Part shown: piece after piece, positions 51,195 through 63,036 of the stretch | How positions within the stretch are numbered: the first letter of the stretch is position 1 | Layout of the letters: each line of letters opens with the position of its first letter | Assembly (NCBI GenBank): GCA_020796225.1 | Contig: CM036754.1 | Coordinates: forward strand, 68,316,000 to 68,379,999 | DNA length: 64,000 bases | Reading direction: 5' to 3' | Source of the DNA: Arion vulgaris | Taxonomy: Eukaryota > Mollusca > Gastropoda > Stylommatophora > Arionidae | The notes under the pieces: generated by a model | Database searches by the model: none | Told to the model about the DNA's origin: nothing | Seen by the model: only the letters and a program-made list of their open reading frames with translations | Program-made: the position numbers and the translations under genes

Positions 51195-52215
51195 TTTCTA
51201 GTTCCTCTGTTAGTTCTGGTATGTCTGCTACTACTGTTGGTGCTGGTATGTCTACTACTACTGTTGGTGTTGGTATATCTGTTGCTACTGTTGGTGGTGA
51301 TATGTCTGTTACTACTGTTGGTGGTGGTATGTCTGCTACTACTGTTGGTGCTGGTATGTCTACTACTACTGTTGGTGTTGGTATATATGTTGCTACTGTT
51401 GGTGGTGGTATGTCTGCTACTACTGTTGGTGGTGGTATGTCTGTTACTACTGTTGGTGACGGTATATCTGCTGCTACTGTTCGCGGTGGTATGTCTGCTA
51501 CTACTGTTGGTGGTGGTGGTATGTGTGCCACTACTGTTGGTGGTGGTATGTCTGCTGCTACTGTTGGTGGTGGTATGTCTGCTGCTACTGTTGGTGGTGG
51601 TATGTGTGCTACTACTGTTGGTGGTGGTATATCTGCTGCTACTGTTGGTGGTGGTATGTCTGCTGCTACTGTTGGTGGTGGTATGTGTGCTACTACTGTT
51701 GGTGCTGGTATGTGTGCTACTACTGTTGGTGGTGGTATGTCTGCTGCTACTGTTGGTGGTGGTATGTCTGCAGCTACTGTTGGTGGTGGTATGTGTGCTA
51801 CTACTGTTGGTGCTGGTATGTGTGCTACTACTGTTGGTGGTGGTATGTCTGCTGCTACTGTTGGTGGTGGTATGTCTGCTGCTACTGTTGGTGGTGGTAT
51901 GTCTGCTACTACTGTTGGTGGTGGTATGTCTGCTGCTACTGTTGGTGGTGGTATATCTGCTGCTACTGTTGGTGGTGGTATGTCTGCTGTTACTGTTGGT
52001 GGTGGTATGTCTGCTACTACTGTTGGTGCTGGTATGTGTGCTACTACTGTTGGTGGTGGTATGTCTGCTGCTACTGTTGGTGGTGGTATGTGTGCTACTA
52101 CTGTTGGTGCTGGTATGTGTGCTACTACTGTTGGTGGTGGTATGTCTGCTGCTACTGTTGGTGGTGGTATGTCTGCTGCTACTGCTGGTGGTGGTATGTC
52201 TGCTGCTCTGTTGGT
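51195..52215. repeat. 27-bp minisatellite, open in several frames on both strands
   Basis: About 38 copies of GGTATGTCTGCTACTACTGT TGGTGGT. The nine-codon period gives MSATTVGGG, VCLLLLLVV and WYVCCYCWW readings on the plus strand and ADIPPPTVA on the minus strand, each free of stops for more than 260 codons. Units vary mainly at one or two positions (ACT/GCT, TCT/TGT). No start context, introns or homologue supports a protein; the minus reading (VADIPPPTV) is the most protein-like. Confidence 0.95.
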
Positions 52216-52432
52216 GATGGCCTGTTTAGAAGTTCTCAAATACAGTGCATTTCGTGTTACCTTTTTGTTGTCAATAGTTTTCCGTTTTTATGCTTTATGA
52301 GAGTGTCCGATCTCTTGTAATGTTTACCAAATATTAGTTTTCTAATTTTGTACACTGTTTCTTGGTCACATTTTGAGCTACTTCCACTGACTGTGCTGCT
52401 TCTTTGAGAGAGATCAACAATGAGCCATCATA

Positions 52433-53098
52433 CTTGGTAGTTGAACTTCGTTCAATGATACTGGATAGTTGAACATCGTGCCACGATACTGGATAGTTGA
52501 ACATCGTGCCACGATACTGGATAGTTGAACATCGTGTCACGATACTGGGTAGTTGAACATCGTGTCACGATACTGTGTAGTTGAACATCGTGTCACGATA
52601 CTGGGTAGTTGAACATCGTGCCACGATACTGGATAGTTGAACATCGTGTCACGATACTTGGTAGGTGAACATCGTGTCACGATACTTGGTAGGTGAACAT
52701 CGTGTCACGATACTTGGTAGGTGAACATCGTGTCACGATACTGGGTAGTTTAACATCGTGCCACAATACTGGGTAGTTGAACATCGTGCCACGATACTGG
52801 GTAGTTGAACATCGTGTCACGATACTTGTAGTTGAACATCGTGTCACGATACTGGGTAGTTGAACATCGTGCCACGATACTGGGTAGTTGAACATCGTGC
52901 CACGATACTGGGTAGTTGAACATCGTGCCACGATACTGGGTAGTTGAACATTGTGCCACGATACTGGGTAGTTGAACATCGTGTCACGATACTGGGTAGT
53001 TGAACATCTTGCTACGATACTGGATAGTTGAACATCGTGCCACGATATTGGGTAGTTGAACATCGTGCACGATACTGGATAGTTGAACATCGTGTCAC
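52433..53098. repeat. 28-bp minisatellite with a palindromic core
   Basis: About 23 copies of GAACATCGTGCCACGATACT GGGTAGTT. The core ATCGTGTCACGAT is a palindrome around one base (or ATCGTG/CACGAT around C), so the array is a string of small hairpins. The longest reading is an artefact. Confidence 0.92.
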
Positions 53099-53184
53099 GG
53101 AAGAAGGTCAACACGACAGCTTTTCGACAATAGAGACACACAGTTTTGTAGATTCATGCACATAGTAATGTCAGTCGGTAAATC

Positions 53185-53460
53185 GCATGAGAGAGAGAGA
53201 CAGTCAGAGAAAGAGAGAAAGATAGAAAAAGAGTCAAGAGAGATACAGAGATAAAGACAGACACAGAGAGATAGATAGACATAGAGAGACAGAGAGAGAC
53301 AAAGAGAGAGACAGAGAGTGAGAGAGATAGAGAGTGAGACAGAGAGAGACGGAAAGAGGCAAAGAGAGAAAAAGACGAAGAGAGAGAGATGTGTTTATTC
53401 CGCCCGTCGTATGTGTATGGTGTATGTATGTATGTATGTATGTATACGTGTGTGTGTGTG
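53185..53460. repeat. GA-rich tract with GTAT and TG microsatellites
   Basis: AGAGAGACAG-type purine tract (53185-53390), then (TATG)n at about 53420-53442 and (TG)n at 53447-53463. 53465-53740 shows no recognisable gene. Confidence 0.85.
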
Positions 53461-53739
53461 TGTTTTATGCTTTCAAGATCAAATGCACAAATTGTTAAAG
53501 AGCGTATTACATCTAACCTTAACAGACGGCATGTCTCTGACCTCATTTGAAATCATAAACAATGCACTATCCAAGGTGCAGCATATTTATGTAACGCGCG
53601 ATATAAGTTCACCTCCTAGCGCTCACGCTAAGCGTATCATTATTTATATCAACACATTTCTGGAATGTTGGCTTTTGGCACTTAGAATTAGCCACTTGGA
53701 ATTTGTTGTTTTGCATTTAGAATTAGCCAAGGGAGTTTT

Positions 53740-55045
53740 CCCTTTCCTTTTCCAGCACTCACTACTGTATAATACACTCCTGGACACAGCTTCTTTAAGC
53801 ACTCACTACTGTATAATAACACTCCCAGGACACTGCTTCTTCCAGCACTCACTACTGTATAATAACATTTCTAGGACATTGCTTCTTCCAGCACTCACTA
53901 CTGTATAATAACATTTCTAGGACATTGCTTCTTCCAGCACTTACTACTGTATAATAACACTCCCAGGACACTGCTTCTTCCAGCACTCACTGCTGCATAA
54001 TAACACTCCCAGGACAATGCTTCTTCCAGCACTCACTACTGTATAATAACACTCCCAGGACAATGCTTCTTCCAGCACCACTCTGATAATAACACTCCCA
54101 GGACACTGCTTCTTCAACTCACTGCTGTATAATAACATTTCTAGGACATTGCTTCTTCCAGCACTAACAACTGTATAATAACATTTCAAGGACATTGCTT
54201 CTTCCAGCACTCACTACTGTATAATAACATTTCAAGGACATTGCTTCTTCCAGCACTAACAACTGTATAATAACATTTCAAGGACATTGCTTCTTCCAGC
54301 ACTCACTACTGTATAATAACATTTCAAGGACATTGCTTCTTCCAGCACTCACTACTGTATAATAACACTTCCAGGACAATGCTTCTTCCAGCACTCACTG
54401 CTGTATAATAACATTTCTAGGACATTGTCTTCCAGCACTTACTACTGTATAATAACACTCCCAGGACACTGCTTCTTCCAGCATTCACTGCTGCATAATA
54501 ACACTCCCAGGACACCGCTTCTTCCAGCACTCACTACTGTATAATAACACTCATAGGACACAGCTTCTTCCAGCACTCACTACTGTATAATAACACTTCT
54601 AGGACACTCGTTCTTCCAGCACTCACTGCTGTATAATAACACTTCTAGGACACTCGTTCTTCCAGCACTCACTGCTGTATAATAACACTTCTAGGACACT
54701 CGTTCTTCCAGCACTCACTACTGTATAATAACACTTCCAGGACAATGCTTCTTCAGCCTCACTCTGTATAATAACACTTCCAGGACAATGCTTCTTCCAG
54801 CACTCACTACTGTATAATAACACTTCTAGGACACTCGTTCTTCCAGCACTCACTACTGTATAATAACATTCCCAGGACACTGCTTCTTCCAGCACTCACT
54901 ACTGTATAATAACACTCCCAGGACACTGCTTCTTCCAGCACTCACTACTGTATAATAACACTCACAGGGCACTGCTTCTTCCAGCACTCACTGCTGTATA
55001 TAACCTCCCAGGACACTGCTTCTTCCAGCACTCACTACTGTATCT
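53740..55045. repeat. 46-bp minisatellite, left part
   Basis: About 27 copies of a unit with CTTCTTCCAGCACTCACTAC and TGTATAATAACACTCCCAGG ACACTG. It is broken by an insertion at 55046-56369 and resumes for about three copies. Confidence 0.93.
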
Positions 55046-56369
55046 TCTTCTTCTTTGCGTTCGTTCTTTGCGGCCAATTTTATCATTCTTATTGTGATAT
55101 ATAATTGATCTTTGACAGGAACGTTTTTTAAGTTATTGCCAATTATGCGCCTATGGTGACTAGGCCAGCACATCGGATTTCGCCAGGGTCTTATTTACTA
55201 GGGTAGCTTGCCCTAGGATATGCTCTTTTACGATCATCTTTCGCCGTATGCTTTATGATCTACAGCAAAGAACTGTGCAGTCTTTCTGAATATGTTCCGG
55301 ATTAGGAACATTTCTCAATCTTTTTTTTTTGGGACACATAACCTTGTCCTGGGATGGATTCGTGCAACACACCGTGAAAAGTGTCGGCCTTCGCCATTGT
55401 TCGGAGTTGGACAGCCTGTCAAATCTTTACCTTGTCGGCCTTACTTTTCTGACCACGTTGGGGTAATTCCAGAATAGGAACATTCTCAGCCTTTTCGAGG
55501 CGCGTGTCGGCACTTAGCAATTTGCAGTTTCTACTCTGCACTTTACCTGGCACCGGGAAACACTGGACTGGAACTGCGCACACAGAATGTTTCTAGGTCG
55601 TTTCATTAGGCGCTATCAGCGCAACTTAGGTTTTGCGCTCGCCAAGCATCACCCGCCTCGGTTTCTCCGGGGATGTTAGTTGTAAGAACAACAGTACGTG
55701 CCCGGTTGTTTCAGGAGAGGTAGTTTCGTTAGGCGCTAAAACGCAACTTTAGAATTTTCGCTTGGCCAACTTTACCCAATAAATATATCTGCGTTTGGCC
55801 TCTTATACGGAGTTAACTGCACTCTTCCCTTGTGTCGTCACTTCACATTGCATTTCTTCCGACGATCCTTGCCGACAGCTGGCAAAGACGTTGCCACCAT
55901 TACTTTGAGGGGACGTGAATATTTTCCTCCTGACGACTCGTACCTTGTCAATTTTATACGATTCGCTATTTTACCTACTCAATTCGGGCCCCCACCTCAG
56001 GGCTCCTAATTTCACCCTATGTGGGCCCACGTTACTTCATCCCTTTGTGCGGCCATTTACTCCGGGGGAGTTGGCATTCGTTCACAGACGATCTTTCGCT
56101 ACTATTCCTTACGTTTCATCAACCATTTGGCGACTTTAATCGACTTCGGCCATTTGGTGCGTGCATTTGGTTCAGGAATTTTGAACCTGTATTAATTTTC
56201 CGTGCTTGTAGTACTACCACTACCTGTAGCTCTCCCTTGATCCCTACCCTCTTGGCCAGACAGGAACCGTTGTCTGTTTCTAGGGTCACCACGTAGAGGT
56301 GGGTAGGATCTTGATTAGTGCCAGCTAACTAATTTTGGCGCGCCGTTGTCCTTATGCGCCATTGATTCC
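55046..56369 (-). mobile_element. Internally deleted LINE derivative (leader plus 3' tail)
   Basis: A GC-rich insertion in the 46-bp array, with CACTACTGTAT on both sides as target duplication. Read on the minus strand it starts with a leader containing GTGGTGACCCTAGAAACAG and CTACAGGTAGTGGTAGTAC. The 3' part matches the dispersed element of 6495-6790 (AAGCTACCCTAGTAAATAA, CCGATGTGCTGGCCTAG) and ends in GAAGAAGAAG. No ORF2 remains. The leader is shared with 59600-60660. Confidence 0.65.
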
Positions 56370-56515
56370 ACTACTGTATAATAACACTCCCAGGACATTG
56401 CTTCTTTCAGCACTCACTACTGAATACTAACACTCCTAGAACACTGCTTCTATATATTGTCCAGTACTCACTACTGTATACTTACACTCTCAGGGCACTG
56501 CTTCTACATATTCTA
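56370..56515. repeat. 46-bp minisatellite, right part
   Basis: Three diverged copies of the same unit (CACTACTGTATAATAACACT) after the insertion. Confidence 0.85.
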
Positions 56516-56881
56516 AGTTTACCTCCGTATTAGCCTACCTTATCGTGGTTGGAGGGTTTGTGTGCCTTTAGGATCCTTCATGCTATGTTGGCGGGAGTCT
56601 AACTCCTGACAGGTCTAACCAAGCCGAACAGACTGAAGGTGAAAGACCAGACCAAACGGCGGTGAGCAGGATGGGGCCTCATAAGGTGACAGTGCAGAAC
56701 CCACCGGCGAGTGGTAAATTCTCTGGCTGCAACCAAACCATCCCCCAGTTATGGGTAAATAGCAGGCCTCTCTCTCTTTTGAGAAGGACATCATTTTCTT
56801 GTCTCCCTTTCTACTTCTTTGTTGCATACTCCCTGTGGTCTGTTTGTGCTCTGCTGATGCTCTAGTTCTAATCAAACTTGC

Positions 56882-57081
56882 TTGCCCAGCGTGTTCGTAG
56901 CGCGTTGGACTACGGGTGACAAGTCCTCTGTGAGTGCTGGTTCAACTCCGCGGACTGGCAGAAAAGCTACAGATTCCCCAGATTTACCGTGTTCGTGGCA
57001 CCGAATCGAAGGGTTACGATGTCCATGACACCGAGCCGAAGAGCTTTCAGCTCAAGTGCTTCTGGATCGAAAAAAAAAAAA
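56882..57081 (+). mobile_element. tRNA-derived SINE, copy 2
   Basis: 200 bp flanked by perfect 12-bp target duplications AATCAAACTTGC (56870-56881 and 57082-57093). The head has GTTCGTAGCGCGTTGGACTA (A box) and GGTTCAACTCC (perfect B box), the body CCAGATTTACCGTGTTCGTG, and the end a poly-A run. It is the same family as 38891-39087 and is the better preserved of the two. Confidence 0.92.
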
Positions 57082-57639
57082 AATCAAACTTGCAGCATCT
57101 TAGGTCAATTAAAGAAGAAGACACCTCAGGAAGGGATATGCATCAACGTCTTCTCCACCATGAAAACATGCACGTCTTCGCACTGACACTAACGATCCAG
57201 GACGTGACGATCCGTTTATCTGTGTACAGTGGCACAGATGCTACCTCGCTGTAAATTACAACAACATGCCAGGAGACAACGGTGGTGGGGAATGGATCAG
57301 CCTGGCTCATGCCTTGGCGACGTGGTGGACAGATTGGAGATGTCTGTTGCGTTTCCCCTTTTGCTGAAGGAACGAAGTACTAACATTCCCTTGTTAAGCA
57401 GTGGAAGAGAGCTAGCTGTTAGCAGATCACAGACCTGAGTGGTAAGGAAAGCCACAGGCTCCCCAGCAAACATGGCAGAGAAAACTAAATGTAAAAATTA
57501 CGAGCTCGGGTGTCGACTCGGTTACCAAGGCCCGCGCCGGGTAGTAAATCTCCAGGCTACCGGTGAAAAGTTAGCAACTGGAAACAAAGATCTATTTTCA
57601 TTAAACATTTTACAACTAATATCTGTGGACTGTCAACAA

Positions 57640-58097
57640 AGAAACTAGAATTAACATACATACTACACCATACGAAAATACACATAGCGCTGCTACAGGA
57701 AACCCTCCATCAAAACACAGACCAACATAGAGGAATCATCACTTATATTAGAAATGATATCCAGGGGAATGTTACAAACATCACATCTCACCAACCATCT
57801 GATATACAGAGGACAACAATTTGGCAAGACGGCAAGAAATACACTGTCTATAATGTATACAACCTCCCTGGTACCAATTGCAGCTTCTCATATATCAGTG
57901 ACACAGTGTACTCTTAACTGATTCTTGCTGGAGATTTTAATGGACACTCCCCTCAGTGAGGTTACAAGAAATATAACCAGTCTGGAAAAGCGATTGCAGA
58001 ATTGTGTAACACAAGCAATCTACTAGTCCTTCAAGATAACATATCAACTCCAAACCTACTACACAATACGTTAAGTAGGCCAGATTTGACCATTCTT

Positions 58098-58103
<6 letters not shown>
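57640..58103 (+). pseudogene. LINE APE-type endonuclease, broken
   Basis: The plus strand reads IHIALLQETLHQNTDQHRG (catalytic Glu in LLQET), YTVYNVYNLPGTN, LILAGDFNGHSPQ (catalytic Asp/Asn in GDFN) and NTLSRPDLTILSS. One stop lies near 57918 and another near 57957. The reading resumes after the nested insertion at 60698. This is the nicking endonuclease of the LINE at 56520-63036. Confidence 0.8.
58061..58103 (+). repeat. 43-bp direct repeat flanking the nested insertion (left)
   Basis: ACACAATACGTTAAGTAGGC ... CATTCTTTCATCT here is repeated exactly at 60698-60740. The two copies bracket the nested element and behave as its target duplication, unusually long for a LINE. Confidence 0.85.

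Positions 58104-58152
<49 letters not shown>
58096..58152. repeat. (TC)n microsatellite
   Basis: About 26 TC units at the left edge of the nested insertion. On the minus strand it would be the (GA)n 3' tail of the inserted LINE derivative. Confidence 0.9.
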
Positions 58153-58154
<2 letters not shown>

Positions 58155-58192
58155 CCCAGCCTAGGCTGATGAACCAACTTTTATCATGAATT

Positions 58193-58951
58193 TTACCGTG
58201 GTTTTAAGGGACTCCGTTCCTCAGTACAGCTTCTTGCGAAGCTCTGTATATTAGGGCAGGTTTCTTTTCTTATACCTGCTTTCAGTTGACAATCTTGCAG
58301 TATGTGCTCTACCGTCGTGTCCGCCTTTTCGCAGGGGCATAGGCTAGTTGTGCCAATTTTAAATTTGTTAAACATGTGGACACGGAACTTGTTGTGACCG
58401 GTACAGAGGCGGAGTATAGCAACTTGTTCACTACGAGACAGACCATAGTATCCGTCGCTGTTGTTACACTGAGGATGGTCTTTTGACCATTTGTCTTTAT
58501 AGTGCCAACGGATGGTTGTTCTGGCTTCCTCATAACTAATCTCGAGATCAGTCTGAGGTAGTCGCCCACCTTCTTTAGCTAGCGTGTCGGCGTGTTCATT
58601 TCCACTTATGTTGCAGTGTGATGGGATCCGCTGAATGACGGTGCGTTTAAGTGCGTACACTAGTGCATCGAGGATCGCTTTCAGCTCATTTAGCTCTGTT
58701 TTGCCTACACTTTTGAGTGCCGTGATGACCGATAGAGCAATGGTGAATATCACGACTTTGTAGCGAGAGGTGCCTCTTCTCTCTAGGATCATTTCGGCCG
58801 CTGTTCTTATTGCCTCTGACTCTGCCCGGTAGTTATTTGAGTATTTACTTGTGGCAATCGCTTTCGTCACCGTCACTTTCTTTGAGAGTTTAAGCACTAT
58901 TTCTCCTCCGCCATCGCTGATTGCGTTTCTTGCCGATCCATCAGTATGCAC
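58193..58951 (-). pseudogene. I-type LINE RNase H domain, 252 codons
   Basis: Open frame with MHTDGSARNAISDGGGEIV (first Asp), NNYRAESEAIRTAAEMIL (Glu), FTIALSVITALKSV where FTDALSV is usual (third Asp lost), and SGNEHADTLAKEGGRL (last Asp). RLCTGHNKFRVHMFNKFK and a CPCEKADTTVEHILQDC zinc-knuckle-like end follow. One catalytic residue appears to be replaced by Ile. Confidence 0.82.
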
Positions 58952-59237
58952 GTGTATCCACTCATTTTCAGAGTATTCGGTCGCTATGTACTTTTCTCTT
59001 GCCGCTCTTTTCTTGCTGCCCTTTTTTCAGTATGCCTGGGATTGATTCCCTTAGTTCCAGCATTTTGGTTTTCCACGGCGGGCACTTATCGGTTGCCGGG
59101 ATTGATTTGACTTTACATTTGCTAGGACCGGATGGTCTGCGGTCAGTGCTTTGGCGTTTTTTGTGAAGCTGGTTCTCTTTAGCCTGCCCCTTCCGAGTCC
59201 GTTCATTCTTTCGTACATAGGGTGGGAATCGAGCCGT

Positions 59238-59597
59238 TTAAGTTTTCCCGCCAATATCAAGACTTTTCTGTCCCTTCGATCTGCCATTGGTTGCGATTGT
59301 TTCCATTGCCTTGATGGGCGTGGACTTCATGGCTCCTGTGATAATGCGTATTGCACGGTTTTGACTATTTCTCACTTTGGCGAATTGCTTGTTGGATGCA
59401 CTACTCCACGCTGCAATGCCGTACTCCAGGACCGGTCGGACTCTTCCAGAGTAGAGTGTTTTGAGGACTCTGGTGTCTGTTCCCCACGTGGAGCCTACGA
59501 GTTTGCGCATCATCGTGTCTGTGTCTCGCTTTTGCCGTAGTATTTTCAATTTTGTTTCATGGGACGCTTTATGGACGCTCGTGTCGGCACTAAGCAA
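59238..59597 (-). pseudogene. I-type LINE RT thumb fragment
   Basis: Reads HETKLKILRQKRDTDTMMRK, RVRPVLEYGIAAWSSAS and NRAIRIITGAMKSTPIKAME, the segment between RT and RNase H. Same strand and probably the same original ORF as 58193-58951, separated by frame damage near 59050-59240. Upstream it joins the leader sequence abruptly at about 59600. Confidence 0.78.
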
Positions 59598-59599
59598 TT

Positions 59600-60660
59600 T
59601 GCATTTGCTCTGTAATTTCCTTTGATCCGGGTAACCCTTGGCTGGGGCCCCGCAGATCGTAATGTATGAGCTGTTTCATTCAGCGCTATCAGCGCAACTC
59701 AGCTTTGCACTCGCCGTTGATCATTCGTCCTGATTTTCCGGGGATGTTAATTGCGCGAACAATCGTACCCAGCCCGACTGTCTCAGGAGGGCAGTTTCTA
59801 GGCAATAGAACGTAACTTTGGGTTTACGCTCGCCAACTTTACCCCTTATCTAACACCGCGCTTGGCCTCATATACAGAGTTTTATCGATATCTTCCCTTG
59901 TGCCGCCGTCCCTTGATGTACCACATTTACCGTGCATCGTGAGTGCCCCGGCAAGCTGCTCAACTCGCGCTCATGGCTCCGAGTTTTGCTCCGTTCTGGA
60001 TGCACCTCTCATCCCTTCGCATGCAGCCTTTAGCATTTGCCGGGAAGCTGATACGACCAATATGTTTACACATCTGCCGTTTCATGTACCGTGCCTCGGA
60101 ACTGCTCCGACACTGAGCTTGTCTCGTGCGCATGGCACCGAGTTTCGCTTCATGTCTTGGCTTTGGGATGCACCTCTCTTCCCTTGAATTCGGTCATTTA
60201 CTCCGGGGGAGTTATTGTTTAGTTCTCGGACGCTCCTGCTCTGCTGTTTCGTACTCTTTTTTGAACTTGGGCACATTTTAGCGGACTTCGGCCAGGAAAT
60301 ATGTGCGTTGTTCAGAGATTTCCGGCCCATGCATTGTTTTTCCGTATTTGCACTACCACCACCGTTTTGTTCGCGGACGCTCGTACGCTGCTCTTTCGTA
60401 CTTTTTGAACTTGGGAATATTTTAGCGGACATCGACCAGGAGATGCGTGCTTTGTTCAGGGATTTTCGGCCCCTGCATTGCTTTTCCGGGTTTGCACTAC
60501 TACCACTACCTGTAGGTCTCCCCGATCCCTGTCCCCCTTAGCCAGACCGGAACCACAGTCTGTTTCCAGGGTCACCACTTGGAAGTGGGGAGCAGGGTCT
60601 TGATTAGCGCCGCCCTTTCGCTAACCCTGGCTCATGTAGCCTCCATTCGCCTTTGACCCC
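59600..60660 (-). mobile_element. GC-rich LINE leader shared with 55290-56369
   Basis: Shared words in the same order include GTGTCGGCACTAAGCAATTTGC, CGCTATCAGCGCAACT, CCGGGGATGTTA, TTTACTCCGGGGGAGTT, ACTACCACTACCTGTAG and CAGGGTCACCAC (plus-strand sense). A segment near 60230-60440 contains an internal duplication (TCGGACGCTCCTGCTCTGCT and TCGCGGACGCTCGTACGCTG). No ORF of note. Confidence 0.65.
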
Positions 60661-60697
60661 ATTCTTTCATCTGACCTCCAACCCTATTACACAGGGT

Positions 60698-63036
60698 ACA
60701 CAATACGTTAAGTAGGCCAGATTTGACCATTCTTTCATCTGACCTCCTCCAAAGACACAATTTAGATGTGCTTGAGGCATAGAAGTAGCCACAGACCTAC
60801 CCTAACATATGTACTGACACCATCTCCCAAAAGATTTCTATAGAGAGCATGCTGAAATTTTAAAAAGGCCAATTGGACAAAGTATAAAGAAATAACAGAT
60901 AAACTGCTAGGTGAAATAAAGTGTAATACAACAATTGAACACTACTGCGCTGTGATCACAGAAGCTCTGCTGAAAGCAGCCTCCATCTGCATTTCTAGAG
61001 GATGTAGAAAGAACTATAAACCATTCTGGAATGAAACAATTGCAAAAATAGTACAAGAAAGAGAACAAGTGAGGAAACATTTTGAAGAGAAGTCCACACT
61101 AGAAAACAAAATCCTCTACAATAGAACTAATGCTGAAGTAAAACGGACAGTCAATAAAAGAGAATAATGAGAAAAGAGACATAACAGTAGCAGATCTTGA
61201 CGTAGGAAGAAATAGGGCTAAAACATGGTCGTTACTGAGCAATTTGTGTGGATAAAAACGTAGAAACAACCCTAGACCTATAAGTACAGATGAAGTAACA
61301 ATAGTGGAAGATCAAAAGAAAGCAGAAATATTTAACAAATACTTTGCATCCATTAACAGAACAGATAAACATATAAAGAAGGACAAAGACCGCATACATG
61401 AGCTCAAGTTAAAAGAACATGCCTGCAGCGCCAATTTTACACTTTTTGAGGACGACTTCACACAAACTGAGCTCACCAGAGCAATGAAGAAACTAAAACT
61501 TCGGAAGTCGCCAGGTCCAGACAAAATACACAATGAGATGGTCATCCACCTTGGTAATGTTGGTAAAGCAGTGATTCTAGATCTAATTAATAAAATTTGG
61601 AATGAGGGTACATTGCCCAAGATATGGAAGAATGCAACAATAACACCTATCTTGAAGAAAGGAAAACCATCTGAAGACGTGAAAAGCTATAGGTCAATAT
61701 CCCTCACTTCATGCCTAGGTAATCTAGCTGAAATAATGATTAATCACCGGTTATATTGGTGGCTCGAAACCATCAAGATGCTGAACAGTATCCAAGCGGG
61801 GCTTAGAGCAGGACAGAGAACTGATGATCAGATTTTTAGACTGAGCCAAATGATCATTGATGGGTTCCAGGGGGGAAAACACACTACTGCTGTATTCATT
61901 GACCTGCAACAGGCATACGACAGAGTGTGGCGAAAAGGATTGCTGGGTAAAATGTTAGATACAGGAATCCATGGTAAGATGTATCGTTGGGTGAAACATC
62001 CTCACAGACCGCACAATCCAGACAAAGATCAACAATGGCATCTCTTCCAAGCAGGTGCAAGAAGAAGGTCTACCCAGGGCTCCCACTAAGTTGTACACTG
62101 TTCCTCCTGTTTCTGAATGACTTGCCCAAAGAACTATTGACAGAAAAAAGCATTATATGCTGATGACCTGGTTCTTTGGCACACCAGCAATCACACTGGC
62201 TTCAGTGCAGGGCGGCTAAATGAAGACCTTGACAGGCTCAGTAAATACTGTGAGACATGGAAACTGAAAGTGAACTACACCAAGACAACCTACTCTATTT
62301 TCACCAGGAGTAACAAGGTGGCAAAAAAAATATTACACTAACACTAGATGGTAATATTCTAAAGAAAGAAGATAACCCAACATACCTTGGTGTGACGATG
62401 GATAGGCAGCTCCCATTCAACAAACATGTTCAAAACCTGAAGTTGAAGTAAAAAGAGACTAAATCTCTTAAAACGACTTGCAAGTACCTCATGGGGCGCA
62501 AACAAAAACACGCTAAGGCAACTCTACATCGGTTATGTACGCTCTGTAATGGATTGCAACCTAGCACTGCAGGCAACATGCAGTAAAACAACAAAGGAAG
62601 CTCTGGACAAAGTACAGAGCCAGGCAGTGCATTTCATCTCTGGAGGTATGGGATCAGCCCCTACAGCAGCATGTGAAATCCATACAAACATCGAGCCCGT
62701 GCGAATGCGGAGGAATACAGCAGTAGTAGAGACAGTGGAAAGATATAAAAGACTTAGTAGAAACCACCATAACAGACAAATAGTAGACAGCTGGCAACCA
62801 CAGCACAGACTGAAGCAAAATACGATCCTGGACGTGGCATTAGACCTGCAAGAAAAATATCACATGCCGGAGAACAGAGAAGCGATACAAATTGTACACA
62901 CAGCAGTCCCTCCAAATTGTTGTCTCGCCTGTCCAAAAATAAACACCACACTTACTAAAGACATCACCAAGAAGAGTTCAGACCCTGTAGATCTCTGGAT
63001 GTTGGCCCAAGATACCATCCTATCTTTCCCTTGTGA
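60698..63036 (+). pseudogene. LINE reverse transcriptase and C-terminal region, broken
   Basis: Continuation of the LINE after the nested insertion. 61304-62089 encodes KLKLRKSPGPDKIHNEMV, TLPKIWKNATITPILKKGK, SYRSISLTSCLGN and TTAVFIDLQQAYDRVWRKG (first catalytic Asp). Frameshifts follow; LYADDLVLWHTSN (catalytic box) is recognisable near 62155-62190. 62549-63036 encodes EALDKVQSQAVHFISGGMGS and PTAACEIHTNIEPVRMRRN, the usual segment before RNase H in I-type LINEs. RNase H itself is cut off by the PLE. Confidence 0.83.

Larger units (their letters stand above)
58104..60697 (-). mobile_element. Nested LINE derivative with internal deletion
   Basis: Read on the minus strand: a GC-rich leader (about 60660-59600, related to 56369-55290), then directly an I-type RT thumb (59597-59238) and RNase H (58951-58193), then a (GA)n tail. 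Endonuclease and most of the RT are missing, so it must have been mobilised by another element. Flanked by the 43-bp repeat. Confidence 0.7.
56520..63036 (+). mobile_element. LINE with leader, endonuclease and RT, interrupted by a SINE and a nested LINE derivative
   Basis: Leader motif CCTTATCGTGGTTGGAGGG at about 56540, further leader GC-rich sequence to about 57600, then the endonuclease and, after the nested insertion at 58104-60697, the RT and C-terminal region. A PLE begins at about 63037 and removes the 3' end. Insertions in order of age: LINE first, SINE at 56882 and nested element at 58104 later. Order relative to the PLE is unclear. Confidence 0.75.

Noticed and set aside
51195..52215. 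A silk-like or collagen-like structural protein
   Set aside because: All readings are simple nine-residue repeats; several frames on both strands are equally open and there is no signal peptide.
53318..53908. 196-codon plus-strand ORF starting in a GA tract
   Set aside because: It runs from simple repeat into the 46-bp array; no domain.
59900..60541. Proline/cysteine-rich ORFs in the GC-rich leader
   Set aside because: They lie in a LINE leader that recurs at 55290-56369 without conserving any of these frames.
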